DNA of 64,000 nt from Jiulongibacter sp966250325. Lineage in GTDB: Bacteria > Bacteroidota > Bacteroidia > Cytophagales > Spirosomataceae. Made by a program: the position numbers and the translations under genes. Positions 40,058-47,487 of the stretch are shown here, in pieces. Every line of letters starts with the position of its first letter. Positions within the stretch are counted from its first letter, which is position 1. The notes below the pieces were generated by a model. The model worked only from the letters and a program-made list of their open reading frames with translations. It had not been told where the DNA came from and did not search any database. The stretch spans positions 1-64,000 of the forward strand of contig CBINGY010000017.1 of NCBI GenBank assembly GCA_966250325.1, given 5' to 3'.

Positions 40058-41749
40058 GTGAAATCTGAGTCTCTATATTTATCTTATTCCAAGATAATAG
40101 TATTTGTTTTTTTTATCCTTTCTGCTTGTTTCAGCTCTTCTGTTTTTGCAAGTTCTTCTTTTATTAGCCGAAATGGAGCCCTTCCAGACAGTACCATAAA
40201 TCCGGTAGCCTGCCATCTGTTTGAAGCCAACAAAGATCAGCTGGTCTTCAGTGATAATATCGATTATGAAACCTCAGTGAATAATGAGACTGCTTACGCA
40301 GACCCGGCAGGATTGGAGACCGGCTGTATGCTCACTCACAGCAATGAAAAATGGGTACTTTTTCAGGTCATAGCGGGAGATCAGTTGACATTTGACATAC
40401 AAAATACAAACGGTGAAGATCTGGACGCCGTTATATGGGGAGCCGTTCACCCCGATTCTCTGGATTTCTTATGTCAGAAAATTAAAAGCTTTCCGATTTC
40501 ATGTGAGTATTCAACGGGCTTACCTCACCTAACGGTTTTCCAACCCAAAACTGGTTATTACTATCTGATGATGATCAGTAATTCCTCCAATCAGAAAACT
40601 ACGGTTTTCCTGAATCAGCCATCGGGTGGCCAGGTCAAATTTGCCTATCTCTGCCCCTCAAACATCCTGCTTGATGAGCGGCTGGAAGTGACTCCATCCG
40701 GAGCCGGGACCGTTACTCTCAATAATGAAATTCCGAGCACAAAAATTGAAGCCTTAAGTAATAACAGCGTGGTGCTAATGCCGGGCTTCTCAACAGGGGA
40801 TAATGTAGTTTTTGAGGCGAATATTAAGGAGTGTACGCTTATAAACACTCCGTATTCAGATACAACTTCTGCTCCCTTACCTCCGTGCGAAGAGTTTACA
40901 AACCACGGCTCGCATACCCCTCATTTGTATGCCAATACCTATTCCAATGAACTGGTAGGTACCGTCTTTGCGAACAGCCAACCCGAGTACTCAACAGATT
41001 TTGTGAATTGGTACAAATTGGACAAAATGGGAATAGATGACGCCTCAGATAGATTTTTCTGGGCTTATCGTCACCCATTTACCCGCGATGCTCTGGTGTA
41101 TCTAAGAACCAGAGAGGGGTGTGTTGCCTATGGGGATGTACGCCTTACCAGGCCTTACAGTTATCTAGGGGAAGAAGATACAGTACTGCCCGCACTGGCT
41201 CCTGTGGATAGTTTCATGAATATTAACAGCCCTTTCTTTGTATCTACCACCATGGGCGAGTGGCAAAGCGTTTATGATGTTTATACCATTTACCTGAAAC
41301 CAGGATTGGTAAATCTGGGCTATAGGATCAACGGAGAAGGTTGGCGGTATAATGTAGAGAATGTAGCCATCTGGGAGGAGTATAATCAACGCTATGTGAA
41401 CGTAACCCGAATTAACTTTTTCTCTGCCCCGAAAGATTTCATTCTTGATTTCACGCAAGATGCCGGCCAGACTATAGACCGATACGTGGTAACCCGTAAC
41501 AGTGCAGGCGGACATTTCTCTGTAACTACCACGTTTACAAGGGTTGAAGATTCAACAGTAACGGTAAATACCTTCCAGGGTGATATTAACGTTCCTATGC
41601 AGCTCGGTGGAGTTAATTCATCCGCTAGCTTTGGCAATAGCTTCTATCTGGGACATCGCGAACCCGGCAACTATATTTATCCGCTCACCTCTTCTAAAGG
41701 AGATTATGTGCTGGATGAGCATCTTTTGGTAAGAGTACGAAATCAGTAA
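40058..41749 (+). CDS. large secreted protein of unknown function
   Basis: A 563-residue protein with a signal peptide (FVFFILSACFSSSVFAS) started by a GTG at 40058. An ATG 22 bases upstream is out of frame and meets a stop after 10 codons. The mature part has an early block with paired Cys (TINPVACHLFE, ETGCMLTHSNEKWVLF, FLCQK, ISCEYSTG, YLCPS), a SNNSVVLMPGFSTGDNVVFEANI motif at about 230-253 as found in Bacteroidota secreted/adhesin proteins, and a C-terminal beta-rich half. No TonB box, PEP/T9SS-sorting end or enzyme motif is seen. Possibly surface-exposed or an adhesin subunit. Confidence 0.6.
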   Translation: MKSESLYLSYSKIIVFVFFILSACFSSSVFASSSFISRNGALPDSTINPVACHLFEANKDQLVFSDNIDYETSVNNETAYADPAGLETGCMLTHSNEKWVLFQVIAGDQLTFDIQNTNGEDLDAVIWGAVHPDSLDFLCQKIKSFPISCEYSTGLPHLTVFQPKTGYYYLMMISNSSNQKTTVFLNQPSGGQVKFAYLCPSNILLDERLEVTPSGAGTVTLNNEIPSTKIEALSNNSVVLMPGFSTGDNVVFEANIKECTLINTPYSDTTSAPLPPCEEFTNHGSHTPHLYANTYSNELVGTVFANSQPEYSTDFVNWYKLDKMGIDDASDRFFWAYRHPFTRDALVYLRTREGCVAYGDVRLTRPYSYLGEEDTVLPALAPVDSFMNINSPFFVSTTMGEWQSVYDVYTIYLKPGLVNLGYRINGEGWRYNVENVAIWEEYNQRYVNVTRINFFSAPKDFILDFTQDAGQTIDRYVVTRNSAGGHFSVTTTFTRVEDSTVTVNTFQGDINVPMQLGGVNSSASFGNSFYLGHREPGNYIYPLTSSKGDYVLDEHLLVRVRNQ

Positions 41750-41763
41750 TTTTTTCAAGAAAC

Positions 41764-43956
41764 TTACATTTCCTCCTCCAGAAGTAAAGCCATGCGTATT
41801 TCCCCATAATTGATTTCTCCCTCCAGTTTTTCAAAAAGGGGTTTAAGCGGGTCGCCAGGTTTCACAGAAAGTTCTTTGGCCGCCACCATCACCTGCTCAA
41901 ACGTCTTTCGACTTATTAGCCTCTTCAAATCCACCTCATGACCATCCTCGCGAAGCTTAATCAGGTGTGCAATAATGGTATTGACAGAAAGCTGGCGTTG
42001 CTCAGCAATAGACTCAACGCTCAATCCTTTATCAAACAGTTCCTGAGTTTCCCGATAAGTATCCCCCTTTTCTCTCTTCTTTCCCGAAATTTGAGGAAGG
42101 CTTATGTTGGCAGTTTCCAGATTATTCTCTTCGCAATAAGTTTTGATCTTTTCCAGAAATGCATATCCATATTTCCGCATCTTTTGTTCTCCCACACCAC
42201 TCATTTGAAGCATTGCCTCCTCACTTTGAGGCCTGTAACTGGCCATGGCATTCAGACTTCGGTCATTGAAAATAATGTAGGGAGGGAGCCCTTCTTTATC
42301 GGCGAGTTGTTTTCTCAGAATTTTTAACTGAACAAAAAGATTCTCATCCATAGGTAAATCGTCGGTATCCAGATTAACCGACCGGGACTTCTGGTTCATC
42401 AACTCCTGTCTTTCTGCAAACGAGATGTAATTTGCGAGCAGCAGTTTCTTTTTTCCTTTCAAAATCGCTCTGCTTTGTTCGTTTAATTTGAAAGAATGGC
42501 CTTCATCATACGCAATATCCATGGCTCCGGCATTGAGCATTTGCATGAGGTAATCTGCCCATTCTTCAAACCTAAGCTCCCTGCCCACACCAAAAGTGGG
42601 AAGCTGGTCAAAGCCCCTATGAAGCAAATGCTGATTTCTGGAACCTCTCAGAATGTCAATAAGCATATTTAAGGCCACCGACTCTCCTGTTCGGGCCACG
42701 GCAGAAAGGGCTTTTTGGGCTAGTACTGTGGCATCCATGAGTTTCGGCGGATTGAGACACACGTCGCAGTTGCCACAGTCTTGATTCACCTCTTCATTAA
42801 AGTAACTCAAAAGAATACGTCGGCGACAAATCTGTGATTCAGCGTATTGCTTCATCCGTTCCAGTTTGGCACGTAAAACCTCTTTCTGTTCTTCGGGAGC
42901 TTCCGATTCGTCAATGAACTTTCTTCGTTGCATGATGTCTGCATAACTGAAGAGCAGCAAAGCATGGGCCGGCTCGCCATCCCGGCCACCTCTGCCTATC
43001 TCCTGATAGAAGCCTTCGACATTTCCGGGCAGATTATAATGAATAACCCACCGTACATTGGATTTGTCAATACCCATTCCAAAGGCTATGGTGGCTACAA
43101 TAATCTGGATATCGTCGGTAATGAACTTCTCCTGGACCTTACTTCGCCATTCTGATGAACATCCGGCATGATAATGTTCTGCACTGAAACCCATATTCCT
43201 GAGATCTGCCGCTACCTGCTCAGTACTTCTTCTGCTCAAACAATAGATAATCCCGCTCTGGCCGGGAGATGCCAACAGAAAATCTTTAATCTGACGCATC
43301 CGCTGCCTGCCGGGAGAAACCGTGAGCCGGATATTGGGCCTGTCAAAACTACTTACAAACTCTCTCGCATCTTCTATGTGCAACTGCCGAAGAATATCCC
43401 GCCGCGTAACGCGATCTGCCGTAGCCGTAAGAGCCATTACCGGGATATCCGGAAAAGTCTGCTTCAGCATACCAAGTTTACGGTACTCGGGTCTGAAATC
43501 ATGCCCCCAGGAAGAAATACAATGTGACTCATCAATGGCAAACAAACGAATATTTAATCCTTTGAGAAAAAACTCGGCATCTGAAGCAAATAATCGCTCG
43601 GGGGCTATATAAAGAAGCTTAAGTACTCCTGCTCTGGCTTCTGCGATAACTTCGTTTTGTTCTGAAACAGATTGAGTGCTATTTAAAAATGCCGCCTGTA
43701 TGCCATTGGCCAACAATGCCTCTACCTGGTCTTTCATAAGAGCAATGAGCGGAGAAACCACCAGAGTAAGTCCCCCGGTCATTAATGCCGGAATCTGAAA
43801 ACAAATAGATTTACCTCCACCTGTAGGCATCAGTACCAGGGCGTCACCACCACCGGAAACATGCTTTATGATTTCCTCCTGCTGCGGTCTGAAGCTATCG
43901 TAACCGAAGTACTTCTTGAGTAATTGCTGAGGTTCCATTTTTTCTACCTCTGTCAT
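41764..43956 (-). CDS. recQ: ATP-dependent DNA helicase RecQ
   Basis: About 730 residues from the ATG at 43956 (MTEVEKMEPQQLLKK). Further upstream in-frame codons run into a repeat and are not used. Helicase motifs: GYDSFRPQQEE (motif 0), MPTGGGKS (Walker A), AIDESHCISSWGHDFRPEYR (DESH and aromatic-rich loop), and QEIGRGGRDG. The zinc site is C-R-R-R-I... with CGNCDVC, followed by RQC and HRDC domains (PPYIIFNDRSLNAMA), then a C-terminal extension of about 100 residues (SVESIAEQRQLSVNTIIAHLIKL) that resembles the HTH_40 element of Bacteroidota RecQ. Acts at stalled forks and in recombination. It lies next to ssb and dnaX. Confidence 0.95.
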   Translation of the reverse strand: MTEVEKMEPQQLLKKYFGYDSFRPQQEEIIKHVSGGGDALVLMPTGGGKSICFQIPALMTGGLTLVVSPLIALMKDQVEALLANGIQAAFLNSTQSVSEQNEVIAEARAGVLKLLYIAPERLFASDAEFFLKGLNIRLFAIDESHCISSWGHDFRPEYRKLGMLKQTFPDIPVMALTATADRVTRRDILRQLHIEDAREFVSSFDRPNIRLTVSPGRQRMRQIKDFLLASPGQSGIIYCLSRRSTEQVAADLRNMGFSAEHYHAGCSSEWRSKVQEKFITDDIQIIVATIAFGMGIDKSNVRWVIHYNLPGNVEGFYQEIGRGGRDGEPAHALLLFSYADIMQRRKFIDESEAPEEQKEVLRAKLERMKQYAESQICRRRILLSYFNEEVNQDCGNCDVCLNPPKLMDATVLAQKALSAVARTGESVALNMLIDILRGSRNQHLLHRGFDQLPTFGVGRELRFEEWADYLMQMLNAGAMDIAYDEGHSFKLNEQSRAILKGKKKLLLANYISFAERQELMNQKSRSVNLDTDDLPMDENLFVQLKILRKQLADKEGLPPYIIFNDRSLNAMASYRPQSEEAMLQMSGVGEQKMRKYGYAFLEKIKTYCEENNLETANISLPQISGKKREKGDTYRETQELFDKGLSVESIAEQRQLSVNTIIAHLIKLREDGHEVDLKRLISRKTFEQVMVAAKELSVKPGDPLKPLFEKLEGEINYGEIRMALLLEEEM

Positions 43957-43969
43957 AATGTTCTTAATT

Positions 43970-44051
43970 AACCGCAAAGACGCTAGGTCGCAAGATATTT
44001 TAAGCTTCATCTGCTATCAAAAAACTTAGCGTCTTCGCGGCTTTGCGGTTT
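43970..44051. repeat. inverted repeat AACCGCAAAGACGC between recQ and ssb
   Basis: AACCGCAAAGACGCTAGGTCGC (43970-43991) and CTTAGCGTCTTCGCGGCTTTGCGGTT (44025-44050) are imperfect inverted copies, with a central AT-rich loop. The element fills the space between the recQ start and the stop of ssb, and its last base touches the ssb stop codon. AACCGCAAAGGCGC-type repeats are widely scattered in bacteria. It can fold into a long hairpin and may terminate the ssb message. Confidence 0.8.
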
Positions 44052-44374
44052 CAGTTTTCCTCCCCCCCAGCTTCAGATACTTTGATCGCCTGTACTTCGG
44101 TGATGTACACTTTCTGGTTCTCTTTATTGGTATAGTTTCGGTTAACAAGCTTACCTTCTACTTTAATGTGCTTGCCTTTGGTTACCAGTTCCTCACACTC
44201 CTCTGCCAGCTTACCCCAGGCTACCACCCGGTGCCAGTCTGTCTTGGTCACCTGCTCGTTACCTTTCATGTAACGCTCGTTAATGGCCAGGCTAAAACTT
44301 GCAAGCTTACCGTTTTCAAAAGATTTAACATCTGCGTTTGCTCCTGCGTTTCCGATCAATACTACTGAGTTCAT
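44051..44374 (-). CDS. ssb: single-stranded DNA-binding protein
   Basis: A 107-residue OB-fold protein from the ATG at 44374 (MNSVVLIGNAGANADVK), with the upstream 39 in-frame codons being unlikely. The SSB core is clear: GKLASFSLAINERYM, TDWHRVVAWGKLAEECEELVTKGKHIKVEGKLVNRNYTNKENQKVYITEVQA. It is shorter than chromosomal SSBs (usually 140-180) and lacks the acidic C-terminal tip (DDDIPF) that binds partner proteins, so it may be an auxiliary SSB. The leftward strand has CAACTTTGC, near the TAnnTTTG promoter box, about 60 bases before the start. It sits between dnaX and recQ. Confidence 0.85.
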   Translation of the reverse strand: MNSVVLIGNAGANADVKSFENGKLASFSLAINERYMKGNEQVTKTDWHRVVAWGKLAEECEELVTKGKHIKVEGKLVNRNYTNKENQKVYITEVQAIKVSEAGGEEN

Positions 44375-44538
44375 ACGTGTAATTATTTTTAAGTTTAACA
44401 ATGTTTCTGATCCGTTTCCCGAATCGACATTGCAAAGTTGCAGGACCGGCCAAATACGAGTCGGTAGATAAACGATTACATTCGAATACAAGTAATTACA
44501 AGTACTTACTGTCGTTTTTGTGATTGATTTTCAGTAGA

Positions 44539-46361
44539 TTAAAAAACAAGATCCAGCCCCAGATCATCTCTGAATTTTTTTAGAGCGGGATTTTTTTCCA
44601 CCATGAGATTGTATTTTTCCTGCTCAGTGCGGGGTTTGGCTTCTTTGATTTCGGCTGTCAAAACAGCATCTAACTGAACTGATCCATTCCGTAAATCTTT
44701 TCGGATGAAGTCAATAATATCCTGCTTCAGTTCCAGAAAAAGATCCATAAGAGTCTGATTGACCAGCTTTAGCTCAATCGTATCACCTTTGAGCTCAAAG
44801 GAGGAGTCTACAATAAATCGCTCCGTTTGTTTCTTGAAAGTCTTTGATATATTGTCCAAAGCTTTCCGGATACTTTCCGGTGTATAAGCTTGTTGTTCGG
44901 TAATAGCGTTTTCTTCCGAAACTACCTCCTCTTTTTTGCCAGATCCGATAAGTTCCATTTCCAGCTCAGTAGTAGATTTCAATCTGGAAAGTTTGGGCCG
45001 TCCGGAAGGTATTGAATTTGAAGGTTGAGGAGTTGACGAGTTAGAAAGTTTAGAAATCTCAGCATCTGACTCAGTATTGCCAACTGAATGAGAACTGGAA
45101 ACGGCAGACTGTCCATTGCCAACTGCCGACTGAGAACGGCCAACTGAGGACTTAAAACCACCATCCTCCGGTCCCTCAGCCTGTCGAAGGGCCGAATGCT
45201 CTAAGCCACTACCGGACTTTTTTTTTCAGCCCCGCCGCTATCTGGCAATGAATTCAAATTTAAAACCTGCGAGATACTGGCCATTTTCATCAGCCCTATC
45301 TCTACATGAAGACGTTGATTTTTAGCTCCCTTGTACTGTAAGTCAACCTGGCTACCCAGGCTGAGTGCCGAAAGTAAAAATCCACGGTTTACTTTTTTGG
45401 TTTGATCCAGGTACTTCTTTTTAACAGAATCAGAAACTTCCAGCAAGCCGATGGTACGGGTGTCTTGTCCCACCAGCAGATTTCGGAAATGTTCGTTCAT
45501 TCCGGTCACAAACTGATGCCCGTCAAAACCTTTATCCAGCACTTCATCAAAAAGAAGAAGGGCTGCCGAGAGATCACCATCATAAAGGGCATCGGTGAGT
45601 TTGAAGTAATAATCATAATCCAATACGTGCAGATTTTCCAAAACCTCAGCATACGTAAGCAGCTTATCGGTAGAAAAAGTCACGTTGAGATCAAACATGC
45701 TGAGGGCGTCCCGCAGCCCGCCATCTGCCTTTTGGGCAATTAATTCCAAAGCTTCAGGTTCGGCTTCAATACCCTCTTTAGAGGCAATATTGGCCAGATG
45801 CCCCGCCATATCCTTAATCTGAATACGATTGAAATCAAAAATCTGACAACGACTCAGAATAGTTGGTAAAATTTTATGTTTCTCCGTAGTAGCCAGTATA
45901 AAAATAGCATACGAAGGCGGCTCTTCCAACGTCTTCAAAAAAGCATTGAAAGCAGCAGAAGAAAGCATGTGTACCTCGTCAATAATATACACCTTATACT
46001 TCCCATCCTGCGGCGGAAAACGCACCTGATCTATCAGATTCCGTATATCCTCCACCGAGTTATTTGAGGCTGCATCCAGCTCATGAATATTAAAAGAAGC
46101 ATTCTGACTGAAGTTTTTGCAGCTGGTACATTCATTGCAGGGCTCGGTATCTTCACCTACATTCTGGCAGTTGATGGTCTTGGCCAATATCCTTGCACAG
46201 GTGGTTTTACCCACACCTCGTGGCCCGGTAAAGAGGAACGCCTGAGCCAGATGTCCCTTCTTAATTGCGTTCTTCAGCGTGGTGGTAATATGACTCTGCC
46301 CCACCACCGAATCAAAGGTGACGGGCCGGTATTTACGGGCAGATACCACGAATTGTTCCAT
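44539..46361 (-). CDS. dnaX: DNA polymerase III gamma/tau, with programmed frameshift
   Basis: ATG at 46361 gives MEQFVVSARKYRPVTFDSVVG, the standard DnaX start; the longer frame upstream is spurious. Domain order: AAA+ clamp-loader with Walker A GPRGVGKT (residues 46-53), the zinc site Cys65/75/78/81, VYIIDEVHML and sensor LATTEKHKIL. In frame 0 the protein ends at 45201 after 386 residues (gamma-like), 9 codons past a nine-A run at 45218-45226. In the -1 frame, reading on from the A run stays open to 44539 and encodes a linker and then a C-terminal domain (LVNQTLMDLFLELKQDIID... DLGLDLVF) typical of Bacteroidota tau. The tau product would be about 607 residues. Confidence 0.85.
45046..45200 (-). 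repeat. repeat-rich tau linker of dnaX
   Basis: On the coding strand the -1 frame linker is made of repeated CAGTTGGC, GTCGGCAGTTGGCAATG and CAATAC-type words (translated SVGRSQSAVGNGQSAVSSSHSVGN) plus a CTTCGACAGGCTGAGG copy of the 19.2-kb repeat. This looks like intergenic repeats captured inside the linker. Confidence 0.65.
45218..45226 (-). promoter_or_regulatory. slippery A9 run for dnaX frameshifting
   Basis: On the coding strand: GCT GAA AAA AAA AGT in frame 0. A -1 shift (heptamer A AAA AAA within the run) or a transcript with one extra A joins frame 0 to the open tau frame. The stop of frame 0 follows at 45201-45203. A9 in Thermus dnaX causes transcriptional slippage, while E. coli dnaX uses ribosomal frameshifting at A AAA AAG; the sequence here cannot tell the two apart. 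Confidence 0.75.
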
Positions 46362-46696
46362 CGCTGGCAAATATAGAAAAAGATGTGGCGAATCATGGAA
46401 GGCGTGGAAAACTTTGACCTTCGGCAAGCTGAAGTTACAGGGTTGGAAGCATGAAGATGGAAGTTTTAAGTTGACTACTTTTTTTGAAGTTGAGCTTCCA
46501 ATTTGAATTTCTTTATGGGGCTTTCCCTCCTCACGTCGGGTCGGGCTTTCGCTACTCGCCCCACCGGCCATCACACGGGCCCACCCTCCCCGGCGTAGCT
46601 CAAACATGCCGCTCTATCCCTAAGCCGAAGTACTCGTGGCACGACTGTTCGTCAACGAGGATAGTTGTGCCATGAGTTTTTGAAATAGCCCACGAC
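46362..46696. other. intergenic region with GC-rich element
   Basis: Between dnaX and the toxin gene. The part 46510-46620 is distinctly GC-rich, containing GGGCTTTCCCTCCTCACG and GGCCATCACACGGGCCCACC, unlike the flanks, and resembles a class of intergenic repeat seen many times per genome in Bacteroidota. A palindromic repeat follows at 46632-46676. No gene is supported. Confidence 0.55.
46632..46676. repeat. palindromic repeat A (ACTCGTGGCACGAC type)
   Basis: ACTCGTGGCACGAC (46632-46645) and a decayed arm ATAGTTGTGCCATGAGT (46660-46676) flank the loop TGTTCGTCAACGAGG. Same class and orientation as the copies at 47298, 49018 and 52494. Confidence 0.8.
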
Positions 46697-46996
46697 CTAT
46701 TTCAAAAACTCGTTTTCTCGGGGATTCTGACGTGTATCCCAAAACTTAAGAACGTAAAGTGTTTCCTTTTTAAAAGAATAGAAAATGAAATAGTTCATGA
46801 GAACTATTCTCATCCTTACATCTGGAAAATCAGTAGAAATACCCATTCCCGGGTATAGTAAGAGATAACCCAGAATCCTATTAGTTTCACCAATGATTCT
46901 TCGACTGTATGTGTCAGATTTATTCCTTTTTGTCCAATACCTCACCACCGACCTCAATTCACCGGCAGCTTTCTCAGACCAAATTATGTGAGTCAT
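46697..46996 (-). CDS. RelE/ParE-type toxin
   Basis: A 99-residue protein with the features of the ParE/RelE toxin superfamily: MTHIIWSEKAAGELRSVVRYWTKRN, RRIIGETNRILGYLLLYPGMG, VRMRIVLMNYFIFYSF and LKFWDTRQNPRENEF. The WD-x-RQNP terminal segment is typical of the Bacteroidota subgroup. Relatives poison gyrase or cleave mRNA on the ribosome; the target here is not established. Its start overlaps the stop of the preceding antitoxin gene by four bases (ATGA), a translational coupling usual for these pairs. Confidence 0.85.
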   Translation of the reverse strand: MTHIIWSEKAAGELRSVVRYWTKRNKSDTYSRRIIGETNRILGYLLLYPGMGISTDFPDVRMRIVLMNYFIFYSFKKETLYVLKFWDTRQNPRENEFLK

Positions 46997-47211
46997 GAAT
47001 TCAGTATGTCCGCAATTAATTTATCATTTGAGACTGTTTTACCATCAGCTATTTGTTTCAAAGACTCCTCAATGTCTCGTTTCTGAGACGTCGTCAAATG
47101 ATACACGCCCTCATCATCCATCCCTGAAACCATATTCCACAATGCCTCCAGATTTTCAGTAGGTTTCATATCCTGAATACGTGAAACAAGCTTTTCTTTG
47201 ACCGCTGACAT
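46993..47211 (-). CDS. antitoxin of the RelE/ParE pair
   Basis: A 72-residue protein that precedes the toxin and overlaps it by four bases. The helical sequence MSAVKEKLVSRIQDMKPTENLEALWNMVSG and DIEESLKQIADGKTVSNDKLIADIL fits the short all-helical antitoxins of this phylum, where the C-terminal helix binds the toxin. No clear ribbon-helix-helix or HTH motif can be assigned, so DNA binding is unproven. The assignment is mainly from its position before the toxin. Confidence 0.8.
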   Translation of the reverse strand: MSAVKEKLVSRIQDMKPTENLEALWNMVSGMDDEGVYHLTTSQKRDIEESLKQIADGKTVSNDKLIADILNS

Positions 47212-47297
47212 ATTTTAATATTTAGTAGTCCTAAAGATACTCAAATCTCCGCAAACAAATTCTTCACTACGGTGAAGAGTATATTAGATTTTGAAGC

Positions 47298-47340
47298 ACT
47301 CGTGGCACGACCGTTCGTCAACGAGGATCGTGCCACGAGT
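47298..47340. repeat. palindromic repeat B (ACTCGTGGCACGAC type)
   Basis: ACTCGTGGCACGAC (47298-47311) and GTCGTGCCACGAGT-like GATCGTGCCACGAGT (47326-47340) form a near-perfect hairpin around CGTTCGTCAACGAG. It lies about 90 bases upstream of the antitoxin start and in the same orientation as repeat A. Confidence 0.85.
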
Positions 47341-47487
47341 TTCAATCCAGTTCTCCGAACATCTCTGACTTCGAAGCCGCGAAATAAGGTCTCCTAACCA
47401 GATAAAGTAAATCAAACTCTCCACATTAATCCTCCCTTAATCCTTTATTAAACCCAATTCCCTATCTTCGGTCAAAACTCAAACTCT

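Noticed and set aside
44375..44491. Extended N-terminus of ssb
   Set aside because: Thirty-nine residues with no OB-fold pattern; the start MNSVVLIGNAG is standard.
44539..46607. Treating dnaX as two genes, or as a pseudogene broken by a frameshift
   Set aside because: Both frames encode good DnaX parts, the A9 run sits where the two frames join, and the frame-0 stop follows within nine codons, as in known dnaX frameshift cassettes.
46362..46607. Extended N-terminus of dnaX (82 codons)
   Set aside because: It runs through GC-rich intergenic repeat and does not match DnaX; the standard start MEQFVVSARKYRP is at 46361.
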